NCBI RefSeq assembly: GCF_000013725.1
Contig: NC_007955.1
Location: 2,015,579 to 2,079,578, forward strand
Source: Methanococcoides burtonii DSM 6242
Lineage (GTDB): Archaea; Halobacteriota; Methanosarcinia; Methanosarcinales; Methanosarcinaceae
Direction of reading: 5' to 3'
DNA: 64,000 nucleotides
Both the position numbers and the translations under genes were made by a program. Every line of letters starts with the position of its first letter. Position 1 is the stretch's first letter. The notes below the pieces were generated by a model. The model did not search any database and was not told where the DNA came from. It saw only the letters and a list, made by a program, of their open reading frames with translations. Below, piece by piece: positions 18,007 to 27,087 of this stretch.

Positions 18007-19239
18007 ATGAGCTATAACACAGATCCAGAAAATGAGAATGAGGATAAAAATGAGCTTATGGAAGAGCTCCTTGAGGAATCCATATTGGTTACTCCCGATC
18101 TTGGTGCATTGGAATATTCGCCGGAGCCTGAATATACGGAGATACTGGACAATGTGCATGAACAAGGAGGTTCTGTGGACAATGTGGTTGTAGAAACTTC
18201 CGAACCCTTGGATGCTGGTCCTGTGAAGAAGGTCCCTTACGTGGATGTGGGGGATAAAAGGGTTCCATATGGAAATGAACCGATGTCATCCAGGGAACTG
18301 CCCCGGTACGCACCTCCTGAAAAGAAGGACCGCAAATGGCAATATATTGCGGTCATCTCAGTGCTGATGTTAATTATAGGCGGCAGTTTCGCAGTTATCT
18401 ATATGTCATTTGGTGGGGACATCTATACTACCGACGATAAGGTTGCAGTTATATATGTGCAGGGGTTTATGCTGACCGGAAACCTCCCCTCTGGCTTTGG
18501 TTATGCTACTTCTGAAGATGTCTGTAACAGTCTGCGTAAAGCAACCGATGATGATAGTGTAAAAGCTATAGTACTTAGGGTGAATAGTGGCGGTGGTTCT
18601 CCTGTAGCTGCAGAAGAGATCGTCACTGAGATCAAGAGGGTGCAGGATATGGGTGTCCCTGTGGTAATCTCCATGGGTGATGTGGCTGCAAGTGCTGCAT
18701 ATTACATCTCTGCACCTGCTGATCTCATTGTTGCAAATCCTTCCACTACCACTGGAAGTATCGGTGTTATCAGTGTCTATACCAATAGGTCTGAGTTCTA
18801 TGATGAAGAAGGTATTGAGTTCTATGTCTCCAAATTAGGTTCATTCAAGGATGTGGGTGGTGACTGGAGGGGACTTACCTCAGAAGAGAAAGAATATGTG
18901 GACAATGTCGTGCTTGATGTCTATGATCTGTTCATTACAAGTGTTGCAGAAAACCGTAATATGACAAAAAGTGAGGTAAAGGACATCGCAGATGGTCGTA
19001 TCTATATTGGTAAGGAAGCGCAGAAGATTGGTCTTGTGGACGAGCTTGGTAATTTCTATGATGCCATTGATGCAGCGGCTGAACTTGGTGGTATAGAGGG
19101 TGAACATTTGGTGTACTATATCAACAAACCATCTCTTTCAAGCATACTGTTCGGTTCGGAAGAAACGATGTCCTCACAGGCTGCAGAGCAGTTAGCGAGT
19201 TATTATACTGAAAGTCCGGTGGGATATTTGATCGAATGA
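18007..19239 (+). CDS. sppA: signal peptide peptidase SppA (S49 serine protease)
   Basis: 410 residues. An unusually long acidic cytoplasmic N-terminus (residues 1-110) precedes one membrane helix (about 116-135, YIAVISVLMLIIGGSFAVIY). The S49 domain has LRVNSGGGSPVAAEE, the nucleophile Ser in GDVAASAAYYIS, and the general-base Lys in YVSKLGSFKDVG. The protease would clear cleaved signal peptides in the membrane. The ATG is preceded by GGGGTG at a short distance, with a TATA-like AATATATATTA upstream. A broken membrane-protein gene follows 26 bp downstream and was probably its operon partner. Confidence 0.93.
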   Translation: MSYNTDPENENEDKNELMEELLEESILVTPDLGALEYSPEPEYTEILDNVHEQGGSVDNVVVETSEPLDAGPVKKVPYVDVGDKRVPYGNEPMSSRELPRYAPPEKKDRKWQYIAVISVLMLIIGGSFAVIYMSFGGDIYTTDDKVAVIYVQGFMLTGNLPSGFGYATSEDVCNSLRKATDDDSVKAIVLRVNSGGGSPVAAEEIVTEIKRVQDMGVPVVISMGDVAASAAYYISAPADLIVANPSTTTGSIGVISVYTNRSEFYDEEGIEFYVSKLGSFKDVGGDWRGLTSEEKEYVDNVVLDVYDLFITSVAENRNMTKSEVKDIADGRIYIGKEAQKIGLVDELGNFYDAIDAAAELGGIEGEHLVYYINKPSLSSILFGSEETMSSQAAEQLASYYTESPVGYLIE

Positions 19240-19265
19240 TGTAAGTTCGTCTCTGGGGGATATGG

Positions 19266-20008
19266 GTGTTGGATGATATTCTGTTCGGAACGTTCCTTTT
19301 TGGTGCGTTTGGTGCTCTATTGCTGGTTTATATATCCAAGGATGTGGCTATTCCTGAATTCCGTCCTCTTTATGATATTTCTGACATGCAAAGAGAAGCT
19401 CGCAGACATCGCAAGCATATAGGGAAACTGAGTCTGACATCGACTTTTTGCAGGATTGGTTGAAGACTGCTTCGTTATCTGATGATGCACAGGTTCTTAC
19501 CAGTGTATTGGAAAGTTATCTGGCAGAAGTAGAAACGGAAAGGGTCCGTCTGCATGTTCTGGAAAATAGATCCAGAATGGGCAGGTCCTCTCACGTGGAC
19601 TCGGATTCTTTTTTTATATTGTTCTGGGTGGTGTTTTTGGAACGCTTCTTTCCGGTCAGGTGGATATTACGTTCGTTTCTGAGGGTGAATCTAATTATTT
19701 GCAATCATTTGTCATTGGTGCTACCTGGACAAGTTATCTTTCTTCTATCGACATCCGTTCCACTCAAAAGAGAGCAGGTGAACAAACTGCAGGATGATTT
19801 TTCACGTGATATGGAGCAATATAAGAGACCTCTAATCTCAGATATTCGAAATGGCGAACAGGGTGAATGCTGATGTGGAAGAAGGGTCAAACTATGAGCT
19901 CCTTTGGTCTGCAGTTTCAGAAAAGCTTGGTATTACTGACTTAAGTTCGTTGATGAACTGGATGAGGCAAAACAGTCCATCGATAATGATGTAAAAGGTC
20001 TCCTTTGA
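19266..20008 (+). pseudogene. frameshifted gene for a membrane/coiled-coil protein downstream of sppA
   Basis: No single frame covers the region, but pieces of one protein can be read in succession. Frame A: N-terminal helix LFGTFLFGAFGALLLVYISK to RKHIGKL. Frame B: ESDIDFLQDWLKTASL to SSHVDSDSF. Frame C after a run of seven T: FFYIVLGGVFGTLLSGQVDI to IDIRSTQKRAGEQ. Frame B again: LQDDFSRDMEQYKRPLISDI. Then MANRVNADVEEGSNYELLW and finally VDELDEAKQSIDNDVKGLL ending at TGA 20006. At least four indels are needed. The first GTG has GGGGGA upstream. The product would have been a small anchored membrane protein with soluble helices; family not recognised. Confidence 0.75.
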
Positions 20009-20015
20009 GACCTTT
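19994..20015. terminator. hairpin between the pseudogene and the isomerase gene
   Basis: AAAGGTCTC and GAGACCTTT form a perfect 9-bp stem with a CTTT loop. It overlaps the last codons of the pseudogene and lies 8 bp from the stop of the convergent isomerase gene, so it can serve both strands. Confidence 0.65.
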
Positions 20016-20022
20016 GAACCTT

Positions 20023-20949
20023 TCAGCCCATTTTTGTAAATTCCCATCCCAGATGTTCTTTGATGATGGTGTAGGCCATCTGTGGCGGAAATGCACCTAC
20101 CTCTGTTATTATCATGTCAATGTATTCTGCAGGGGTTATGTCGAATGCGGGATTTTTTACCTTCACATTTGGCATTCCTGCAAGGATATCAGAATCGATG
20201 ACCTCTTCAGGTGATCTTTCTTCAATATCGATCATGTCTCCTTGAATAGTCTTCGGGCTGAACTTGAACGTCTCTGCCACGCACAAGAGGTTCTTCCTTG
20301 CTTCATTTGCGGCAAGTGCAAGCTGGGATGTACCCACTTTGTTCACAAGTGCGCCGTTGATGGTTATTGCATCCGCGCCTACTATTACGGTGTCAACATC
20401 CTTCATGCAATATCTTACTGCAGAATCCACTATCAGCGTGGTTGGGATGCCATGATCGTTAAGTTCCTTTATGGTAATGAGTCCCTGCCTTCTTGGTCTT
20501 GATTCGGTGGCAATGACGGATATGTCCTTACCCTGTTCAAAAGCGGTTGTTATGACCGAAAGGGCAGCATGGGAATTGCAGTGTGTCATTATGACATCGC
20601 CGTCGTGTATCCTCTTTGCACCGATCTCCCCCATCTTCTCAAGGGCCTGGCCTGCCTGTTCCAGGAACCTGTCAGCGTTACGGAGGATCTCTTCTCTTGC
20701 TTCTGAGACTTCGGTTGCAGTGTGGCGCTTTGTAAGCTGAACTGCATTTGGGAGGGATACTGCTGTGGGTCTGGTCTGGATCAATATATTGGCAGCTTCA
20801 TCGACCTTTTTATTAAAGTCTTTGATGTTCGTCACCTTTATTCTTAGCACATAATCACGAAGTGCTGCTGATGCTGCCTCAGCTATTCTTCCGGCTCCCC
20901 TTATTTCCATCGTGCGAATCTTTTCCGCTGTATCAAGTAATTGCTGCAT
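20023..20949 (-). CDS. ribose-1,5-bisphosphate isomerase (eIF2B-alpha-like)
   Basis: 308 residues from ATG 20949; the frame extends 13 codons further, but MQQLLDTAEKIRTMEIRGAG is the family N-terminus. The eIF2B/MtnA-like fold shows RGAGRIAEAA, ATESRPRRQG, DSAVRYCM and the catalytic Asp region VIVGADAITINGALVNKVGT. It converts ribose-1,5-bisphosphate to ribulose-1,5-bisphosphate in the archaeal AMP pathway that feeds type III RuBisCO. eIF2B-alpha/beta-like regulators are the alternative, but the RxxRxQG and DA motifs favour the isomerase. A minus-strand TATA (ACATATAAATG) lies about 30 bp upstream. Confidence 0.88.
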   Translation of the reverse strand: MQQLLDTAEKIRTMEIRGAGRIAEAASAALRDYVLRIKVTNIKDFNKKVDEAANILIQTRPTAVSLPNAVQLTKRHTATEVSEAREEILRNADRFLEQAGQALEKMGEIGAKRIHDGDVIMTHCNSHAALSVITTAFEQGKDISVIATESRPRRQGLITIKELNDHGIPTTLIVDSAVRYCMKDVDTVIVGADAITINGALVNKVGTSQLALAANEARKNLLCVAETFKFSPKTIQGDMIDIEERSPEEVIDSDILAGMPNVKVKNPAFDITPAEYIDMIITEVGAFPPQMAYTIIKEHLGWEFTKMG

Positions 20950-21184
20950 GTCAATGTATTTGAAGTGAAGGCATTTATATGTATTCACTTTTATTCACTT
21001 TACACCACTTCCGATGCCTGTATCCGTTTTCCGATGTAGTAGGGGATTCTCAGTAACAATGCGTAGTGTATCCATCTCAAAAGGTATGGGTGGTAGCTCT
21101 TGTCATATATTGCCAGGTACATTCAAGGTCGAGTGCCAGATTCACACTAAAAAATGTGATGCCAAGCAATTTTGCTTCTTCAAC

Positions 21185-21418
21185 TTAATCCTTTGTATCC
21201 TTGAGATATGTCTTTGTGAAGTATATTGTAAGAACGGGCAGGGCAACTAATAACGGGAAAGCTATGGCGAACATTTTTGAGATGTGTTATATTGGTGGGA
21301 TCGCTGAAAGGGCGGGTGTAGTGAACACTATACTCTCCCAGATAAAACTGGTCATCCAGATAATTAATGCATATCTCGTTGCGGAAAGTGGCCTATATGG
21401 AACATTGATCAACTGCGT
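21185..21418 (-). pseudogene. C-terminal remnant of a polytopic membrane protein
   Basis: On the minus strand two overlapping frames spell a membrane protein tail: VTQLINVPYRPLSATRYALI-IWMTSFIWESIVFTTPALSA then, after a frameshift, HISKMFAIAFPLLVALPVLT followed by IYFTKTYLKDTKD and a stop at 21185. Hydrophobic helices ending in a charged tail look like the end of a transporter or permease. No start or upstream part remains. The rest of the 555-bp gap between the isomerase and the aldehyde dehydrogenase holds only promoters and unexplained sequence. Confidence 0.5.
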
Positions 21419-21441
21419 AACTCAGCCCTCTACTCAGTAAT

Positions 21442-21481
21442 CTCTTATTTAAATGCTAGCTTCAATCCCTCTTATTTAAAT
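21442..21481 (+). promoter_or_regulatory. two 13-bp direct repeats, each a TATA-like box, before the aldehyde dehydrogenase
   Basis: CTCTTATTTAAAT occurs at 21442-21454 and again at 21469-21481, 27 bp apart. The second copy is about 24 bp before ATG 21505, the right distance for a leaderless transcript; the first would act as a second TATA or regulator site. The downstream copy is also part of an inverted repeat CTTATTT...AAATAAG. Confidence 0.55.
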
Positions 21482-21504
21482 CAAATAAGAATTAACTATC
21501 CTGC

Positions 21505-22869
21505 ATGAAAAAAATGACATCGATAAATCCTGCAAATGGGACTGTTAATGGCGAATTCGAGTTTCATTCTCCTGATGAGGTCGACCTTATCCTTAAAAGA
21601 TCAAGCGAATCATTCCAGTACTGGAGTTCCCTTAAAGGTGTTGAAAGGGCTGTGTATATTGAAAATGTTGCAAAGGTGCTTCGAAGTGATAAACAGGAAC
21701 TGGCAGAGACCATCACCATGGAAATGGGGAAACCTATCAGGCAGGCACTTGCAGAAGTTGAAAAATGTGCCAGCATGTTCGACCACTTTGCCACTAATAT
21801 TTGTTCCTTACTTGAACCTGATGTTGTGAAGGAGAGCCCTTCCGCCTTTATCTCATATGAACCAATGGGGGCAGTGCTTGCTATCAAACCCTGGAATTTC
21901 CCCCTCTGGCAGGTATTGAGTGCTGCTTCACATATTCTTGCAGGTGGGAACACCATGGTGCTAAAACACTCCGGTTATGTTCCGATGTGTGCTCTTAATA
22001 TTGAATCGGTTTTTGAGAAGGCCGGTTTTCCGGAAGGTGTTTTCCAGACGGTTCTTGTGGATGGTCCTACGGCTTCCTCGTTGATATCAAGGCCGGAAAT
22101 TGCAGCGGTATCCTTCACGGGCGGGTTGTCTGCCGGGCAGAATGTGGCTGAGGTCGCAGGTCGCAATATGAAGAAATGTGTGCTTGAACTTGGGGGCAGT
22201 GATCCTTTCATCGTTCTGGAGGATGCAGATATTGAAAAAGCTGCAAAGGCAGGGGTTGCCGGAAGGTTCCTCAATACGGGCCAGACCTGCATATCTTCTA
22301 AACGTTTTATAATTGAAAGTTCTGTGGTTGATGAGTTCACTTCTGCATTTGTGGAAAATACACGTAAGCTCAAAATAGGTGATCCTCTGGATGCCGATAC
22401 TGACCTTGGTCCTCTTGTACGGGATAAGCAGGTCTCATTACTTGAACACCAGATTTATAATGCCATTTCAATGGGGGCAAAAGTGGAGCTTGGGGGCGGT
22501 AAGGTTGAGGGGGATGGGTATTATTTCTCTCCTGTTGTTCTGTCGAACGTGTCTCTTTATATGCAGGTCATGAAGGAGGAAACGTTCGGTCCGGTCGCAC
22601 CAATTATCTCAGTTGAGACTGAGTCTGAAGCTCTGGATGTTGCTAATGCTACAGAGTTTGGTCTGGGTGCAAGTATCTGGAGTGGTGATAAAGATAAAGC
22701 ATCGTTACTTGCATCTCAGGTACAGTCCGGGGTTGTTGGTGTTAATGGTTTTTTCAAACCGGAAGCTGATCTGCCTTTCGGTGGAGTTAAAAAAAGTGGA
22801 ATTGGAAGGGAACTCTCTCGATTTGGTTTCTATGAGTTTATGAATATAAGGTCTACTGTTCTATTTTAA
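21505..22869 (+). CDS. NAD(P)-dependent aldehyde dehydrogenase (succinate-semialdehyde dehydrogenase type)
   Basis: 454 residues. Catalytic Cys lies in NTGQTCISSKRF and the general base Glu in VLELGGSDPF; IKPWNFPLWQ and the C-terminal PFGGVKKSGIGREL complete the family pattern. Length and motifs are those of short SSADH-type enzymes (GabD/Sad group), which oxidise succinate semialdehyde or a related short aldehyde. The substrate in a methanogen is uncertain. dtdA follows after 19 bp and is probably cotranscribed. Confidence 0.9.
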   Translation: MKKMTSINPANGTVNGEFEFHSPDEVDLILKRSSESFQYWSSLKGVERAVYIENVAKVLRSDKQELAETITMEMGKPIRQALAEVEKCASMFDHFATNICSLLEPDVVKESPSAFISYEPMGAVLAIKPWNFPLWQVLSAASHILAGGNTMVLKHSGYVPMCALNIESVFEKAGFPEGVFQTVLVDGPTASSLISRPEIAAVSFTGGLSAGQNVAEVAGRNMKKCVLELGGSDPFIVLEDADIEKAAKAGVAGRFLNTGQTCISSKRFIIESSVVDEFTSAFVENTRKLKIGDPLDADTDLGPLVRDKQVSLLEHQIYNAISMGAKVELGGGKVEGDGYYFSPVVLSNVSLYMQVMKEETFGPVAPIISVETESEALDVANATEFGLGASIWSGDKDKASLLASQVQSGVVGVNGFFKPEADLPFGGVKKSGIGRELSRFGFYEFMNIRSTVLF

Positions 22870-22888
22870 AGGGCATTGGAGTTATTTT

Positions 22889-24328
22889 ATGACAGAAGAT
22901 AATGAGGTTCAGATCGCTGGTATGAGTATTGTTATAGTCTGTTCTGTCGTAGATCCGGCAAGTCAGAATATAAAAGAGCATTTGTTAAAGCTCAGAGATT
23001 GGGTTGAAATGAGTGTTCCAGGTGGTATCTTTGATGATCTTTCAGCGGTGTATCAGAGTGGGAATTTTTATATTATTGAGGTTACTGAACACCATATTTA
23101 TCAGGATGGGATCGACAGGAAGATCGAAGAAGCAGGTTTGGACTGTGACCTCCTCATTTTTGCTTCCAAACACAAGAGTGCAGATGGTAGACGGCTTTTG
23201 ACCGCACACTTTACGGGAAATCCGGGTTCTGCTGATTTTGGGGGTTATCCTGGTGAGCTTTCTATGGCTGCTCCATTTGCGCTTCGTTGTTTGCTCAGGA
23301 ATATGGCCGAATTGTCGGAGAGTATTGGGTTTGATGTTTCGATGGAGTCTACTCACCATGGTCCTTCAGATCTCGATGTTCCTTCGGTCTATGCAGAGAT
23401 CGGTAGTTCTGAGGTCGAGTGGGTTGATCAGGATGCAGGGGATATCGTTGCACGGTCAATTCTATCAGTGAGGTCGGGATTTTGTCCTGTGGGTATTGGA
23501 TTCGGTGGTGGGCACTATGCTGCAAGACAATCCGAACTTGTTCTGGGCTCGGATATTTCGTTCGGTCATAATTTCCCAAACTATCAGCTTCAATTTGTTG
23601 ATGTGGATATGTTCAGGAAGGCAGTTGAGAGATCGGGTGCAGATCTTGTGTATTGTGATAGGAAAGCGATGTCCTCTGATGAGAAGAAAAGGATCAATGA
23701 GCTTGCAGATGAATTTGGGCTTGATGTTTTAAGGGAAAGTGACATCAAAGGGATGGAGGGTGTGTGCTGGGATATTTTCAGGATATTTTGGCATAAGGTT
23801 CGGGATGAGGGTCTTTCCGGTAGAGTGAAGGTTCCTGTTGGTCTGAAAGATAAATTGAGTGAGAATGTTTGTGATATTTTTGACTTCGATGTGTCTAATG
23901 TTGTTACTGTTGTAATTGACAATGAACTTCTCAAATTGGTAAGGTCTGTTGATGCAGGTGGTGTGAAAAGGCTGCTCGATATGTCGAATGTTGTCTATTC
24001 GGAACGAGATGATGCAACAATATCAAATCATTTCTATACTTTCTGGAATCGTGATGCAGAGGATTTCCTTACCTTTATTGTAGATGAATGCATTAAAATA
24101 CTAAAAGGGCGTTATGATACTGAATACGTTTTCGAAGAAAATGTGTTGTATATTTCGGATGAGAGATTCAGTCCTGAGCTCGCGCGAAAGTGGGGAGTTC
24201 CTTCCGGTCCTATGTTTGGGGAACTGGCAAAAGGTCAGTCCGTTATGATCGAGGGAAATACGGTCCTACCAGAAATGGTCCATGAGAGAACACAGAAGAG
24301 TCTTGTGTTAAGGAATGTGATATTTTGA
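22889..24328 (+). CDS. dtdA: D-aminoacyl-tRNA deacylase, archaeal/plant type
   Basis: 479 residues. The region residues about 95-165 carries the family core: LTAHFTGNPGSADFGGYPGE, SMAAP, ESTHHGPSDLDVPSVYAEIG. The second conserved block is GIGFGGGHYAARQSE with FGHNFPNY. DtdA removes D-amino acids mistakenly attached to tRNA. The protein is longer than many DtdA (about 270-300 residues); the C-terminal 200 residues are an extension seen in Methanosarcinales, not similar to anything else I recognise. It runs tightly after the aldehyde dehydrogenase. Confidence 0.9.
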   Translation: MTEDNEVQIAGMSIVIVCSVVDPASQNIKEHLLKLRDWVEMSVPGGIFDDLSAVYQSGNFYIIEVTEHHIYQDGIDRKIEEAGLDCDLLIFASKHKSADGRRLLTAHFTGNPGSADFGGYPGELSMAAPFALRCLLRNMAELSESIGFDVSMESTHHGPSDLDVPSVYAEIGSSEVEWVDQDAGDIVARSILSVRSGFCPVGIGFGGGHYAARQSELVLGSDISFGHNFPNYQLQFVDVDMFRKAVERSGADLVYCDRKAMSSDEKKRINELADEFGLDVLRESDIKGMEGVCWDIFRIFWHKVRDEGLSGRVKVPVGLKDKLSENVCDIFDFDVSNVVTVVIDNELLKLVRSVDAGGVKRLLDMSNVVYSERDDATISNHFYTFWNRDAEDFLTFIVDECIKILKGRYDTEYVFEENVLYISDERFSPELARKWGVPSGPMFGELAKGQSVMIEGNTVLPEMVHERTQKSLVLRNVIF

Positions 24329-24355
24329 ACGATGTAAATAAATATAATACTAATC

Positions 24356-24381
24356 TCTATATATTACGAATATTAATATTC
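24356..24381 (+). promoter_or_regulatory. ftsZ promoter with palindrome at the initiation region
   Basis: TATA box TCTATATATTA (24356-24366) is followed directly by the perfect 14-bp palindrome GAATATTAATATTC (24368-24381). The expected transcription start is near 24387 and the ATG at 24420. A protein bound to the palindrome would block initiation. Confidence 0.55.
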
Positions 24382-24419
24382 CATACATTTGATCATGTTG
24401 CTATAGTGGAGGATATGTG

Positions 24420-25526
24420 ATGAAATCCATAGTAGAAGAGGCATTAGCTCGATCTGTAGAAGAGACGCAAATCCGTTCTGGCGGCGTTTCACAATCTGAA
24501 GATATTAATGCGGAACTTGAGGCGATGCTGAAGGATCTGCAGACGAACATCAAGGTTGTGGGATGTGGCGGCGGAGGTTCGAACAGCGCTCAGCGTATGC
24601 AACAGGAAGGCATCAAAGGTGCTGAAGTCGTTGCTGTGAATACGGATGCTCAGCATCTCCTGAACGTTACTACTGAAAGGAAGATCCTTATTGGTAGGAA
24701 GAAGACAAGAGGTCTTGGTGCAGGTAGTCTGCCTCAGATAGGTGAGGACGCTGCACTTGAGAGCATCGATGAGGTGCGTTCGATAGTGGAAGGTTCCGAC
24801 ATGGTGTTTATTACTGCTGGCCTTGGCGGCGGTACCGGAACAGGTTCTGCTCCAGTTGTCGCAGAGGCTGCAAGGGATGCTGGTGCGTTGACGATCGCTG
24901 TGGTCACTCTTCCATTCTCCGTAGAGGGGCATGTAAGGCGTGAGAACGCAGAAGCAGGTCTTGAAAGGCTCAGGGATGTCGCTGATACTGTTATTGTTGT
25001 TCCGAACGATAAGCTTCTTGAGGTTGTTCCAAGGTTGCCATTACAGGCAGCTTTTAAGGTTTCTGATGAGGTATTGATGAGGGCTGTGAAAGGTATTACA
25101 GAACTTATTACAAAACCCGGTCTTGTAAACCTTGATTTTGCTGATGTGAGGACCGTTATGCAAAACGGTGGCGTTGCAATGATAGGTCTTGGTGAAGCTG
25201 ATGGCGAGAACAAGGCTGTCGAGTCTGTGCAGAAAGCATTAAGAAGTCCTCTTCTTGATGTGGATATTTCGGGTGCGACATCTGCTCTTGTGAATGTTGT
25301 CGGTGGTCCTGATATGACTATCGCAGAAGCAGAGAGTGTTGTTCAGGAAGTATACAGTAGGATCGATCCGAACGCAAGGTTGATCTGGGGTGCTCAGGTG
25401 GACCCTGATCTTGAACACTCTGTGCGTACTATGCTTGTCGTTACTGGTGTAAGATCTCCGCAGATCTACGGTAGTGGAAATTCCAAGAATGTGACTAGGA
25501 AATACGGGATCGATTTCGTAAAATGA
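24420..25526 (+). CDS. ftsZ: cell division GTPase FtsZ
   Basis: 368 residues. The tubulin/FtsZ GTP-binding loops are present: [12 protein letters not shown] at about residue 45, the signature [15 protein letters not shown] at about 138, and the T7 region [15 protein letters not shown]. It polymerises into the division ring under the membrane. A GTG directly precedes ATG 24420; GGAGG lies seven to eight bases upstream of the ATG. Gene order ftsZ-secE-spt5-L11 is conserved in Euryarchaeota. An N-terminal tail of about 38 residues precedes the fold. Confidence 0.97.
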   Translation: MKSIVEEALARSVEETQIRSGGVSQSEDINAELEAMLKDLQTNIKVVGCGGGGSNSAQRMQQEGIKGAEVVAVNTDAQHLLNVTTERKILIGRKKTRGLGAGSLPQIGEDAALESIDEVRSIVEGSDMVFITAGLGGGTGTGSAPVVAEAARDAGALTIAVVTLPFSVEGHVRRENAEAGLERLRDVADTVIVVPNDKLLEVVPRLPLQAAFKVSDEVLMRAVKGITELITKPGLVNLDFADVRTVMQNGGVAMIGLGEADGENKAVESVQKALRSPLLDVDISGATSALVNVVGGPDMTIAEAESVVQEVYSRIDPNARLIWGAQVDPDLEHSVRTMLVVTGVRSPQIYGSGNSKNVTRKYGIDFVK

Positions 25527-25699
25527 TTGGGGGATCTGTCTCCTTCTCTTTTTAATTTATTCTGTATGGTACGATTGTCCAATCGAAAGGTATTTTATTT
25601 AGTACGCTATTTAGACGCCACTACGATTTTATAATATGATCGATCGTTGAAGTATTGGTTCGTATCAACTCGTGTATATAAATAACACTAAAACTGGTT

Positions 25700-25918
25700 G
25701 TGATAAGTTTGGCAGAGAGTATATTAAAATCGGCTAAGATAAACCGCAATGTCGGTCAAGTCCTTAAATCATATCTGAGGGTACTAAAACTATCCAAGAA
25801 GCCTTCCAGAGAGGAGTTCCTTATGATCTCCAAAGTTGCTGGTGCTGGGATTCTTGTGATCGGATTTGTTGGTTTCCTTATTTATGTACTGCTGACAGAA
25901 GTTCCAAAGTGGGTGTAA
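25700..25918 (+). CDS. secE: preprotein translocase subunit SecE (Sec61-gamma)
   Basis: 72 residues from GTG 25700, or 69 from TTG 25709, which has GTGAT a few bases upstream. An amphipathic N-terminal helix with the conserved stretch LKLSKKPSREEFLMISK is followed by a single membrane helix (about residues 49-67). It clamps the SecY channel together. Next gene spt5 begins four bases after the stop. Confidence 0.92.
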   Translation: MISLAESILKSAKINRNVGQVLKSYLRVLKLSKKPSREEFLMISKVAGAGILVIGFVGFLIYVLLTEVPKWV

Positions 25919-25922
25919 CTTT

Positions 25923-26387
25923 ATGGGTGAAGATGCCGCTATATTTGTTGTAAAGACAACTGCAAATCAGGAACGTTCGGTTGCTGCTATGTTGGCCCAG
26001 GTTGCAAAGAAGGAAAATCTTGATATCAGGTCTATAATTGCTCCTGATGAGCTCAAAGGTTATGTTCTTCTGGAATCTTCTGATTCAGGGGCCGTAGAAC
26101 AGGCGATCCAGACAGTTCCTCATGCAAGGACTGTTGTAAAAGGTCAGTCCACTATAGCGGAGATCGAACATTTCCTTACACCAAAGCCAACGGTTACGGG
26201 TATTGTGGAAGGTGCTATCATTGAAGTCACCTCTGGTCCGTTCAAGGGCGAAAAGGCACGTGTGAAACGTGTTGATGAAGGTCATGAAGAGATTACTGTG
26301 GAGTTGTTCGATGCAGTCGTACCAATACCTATAACTATTCGTGGTGATACTGTACGGATACTTAGGAAAGAGGAAACAAAATCCTGA
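25923..26387 (+). CDS. spt5: transcription elongation factor Spt5 (NusG)
   Basis: 154 residues. NGN domain at residues 1-90 (FVVKTTANQERSVAAMLAQV) and a KOW domain from about 95 (GAIIEVTSGPFKGEKARVKR). It binds the RNA polymerase clamp with Spt4 and couples it to ribosomes. Overlapping spacing with secE marks a shared message. Confidence 0.95.
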   Translation: MGEDAAIFVVKTTANQERSVAAMLAQVAKKENLDIRSIIAPDELKGYVLLESSDSGAVEQAIQTVPHARTVVKGQSTIAEIEHFLTPKPTVTGIVEGAIIEVTSGPFKGEKARVKRVDEGHEEITVELFDAVVPIPITIRGDTVRILRKEETKS

Positions 26388-26464
26388 GTTGCTATATTCT
26401 ACTTATAAATGAAATCTATAAACTTATTTAACTAATTTAAAAAATTTAAAAAGGTGTTGCTCGA

Positions 26465-26950
26465 ATGGCAAGTGTTGTAGAAGCATTAATTCCTGGCGGT
26501 AAAGCAAATCCCGGTCCTCCACTGGGCCCTGCGCTGGGACCTCTTGGTGTTAATATTAAAGACGTGATCGAAAAGATCAATGAAAAGACAAAAGATTACA
26601 ATGGGATGCAGGTTCCTGTTAAGGTTATCGTTAATGACGATAAGAGTGTTGAGATCGAAGTGGGTACTCCACCAACATCCGCATTAATCCTTAAGGAACT
26701 TAACATCGAAAAGGGCTCCGGTGAGTCCGGTACTGTTGTTGTTGGTAATCTTGAGATCGCACAGGTCGCAAAGATCGCACGTATGAAGAAAGATGATATC
26801 CTTTCCTATTCGCTTAAGGCTGCAATCAAAGAAGTCATGGGAACCTGTGTTCCTATGGGTGTAACGATTGAAAACCTTGACCCAAGGGAATGCCAGAAAG
26901 CTGTTGATGAGGGCAAGTTCGACGAGTCTCTCACAGCAGAAGCATGGTAA
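26465..26950 (+). CDS. rpl11: large ribosomal subunit protein L11 (uL11)
   Basis: 161 residues. N-terminal [19 protein letters not shown] is the factor-binding signature; the C-terminal domain binds the GTPase centre of 23S rRNA. The ATG is preceded by AAAGGTGT. Own TATA candidate TTATAAATG lies near 26403. Followed by a hairpin that may separate it from L1. Confidence 0.97.
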   Translation: MASVVEALIPGGKANPGPPLGPALGPLGVNIKDVIEKINEKTKDYNGMQVPVKVIVNDDKSVEIEVGTPPTSALILKELNIEKGSGESGTVVVGNLEIAQVAKIARMKKDDILSYSLKAAIKEVMGTCVPMGVTIENLDPRECQKAVDEGKFDESLTAEAW

Positions 26951-26952
26951 TT

Positions 26953-26974
26953 AAAGAGATATTACTATCTCTTT
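26953..26974 (+). terminator. hairpin directly after L11
   Basis: AAAGAGAT and ATCTCTTT form a perfect 8-bp stem with a 6-base loop, three bases past the L11 stop. There is no T-run, so it could be a processing or attenuation element rather than a terminator. Confidence 0.45.
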
Positions 26975-27025
26975 GATAATATATCAAATTCAAACTGGTT
27001 GGTCAGTCTTCTTGGTTGACCGACA

Positions 27026-27055
27026 AGTTTTAAACAGATGCTTCAATATTGAAGC
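27026..27055 (+). promoter_or_regulatory. probable L1 operon promoter with 16-bp palindrome
   Basis: A TATA-like AGTTTTAAAC (27026-27035) is followed by the perfect palindrome GCTTCAATATTGAAGC (27040-27055). Spacing would put the transcription start near 27057, immediately before the structured leader. Confidence 0.45.
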
Positions 27056-27087
27056 TTCGTAATTGAGATGAAAGTCTCCTTACTTTA

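Noticed and set aside
19266-20008. Two or three overlapping small genes after sppA
   Set aside because: The pieces read as successive parts of one protein with changing frame; separate genes would not do so.
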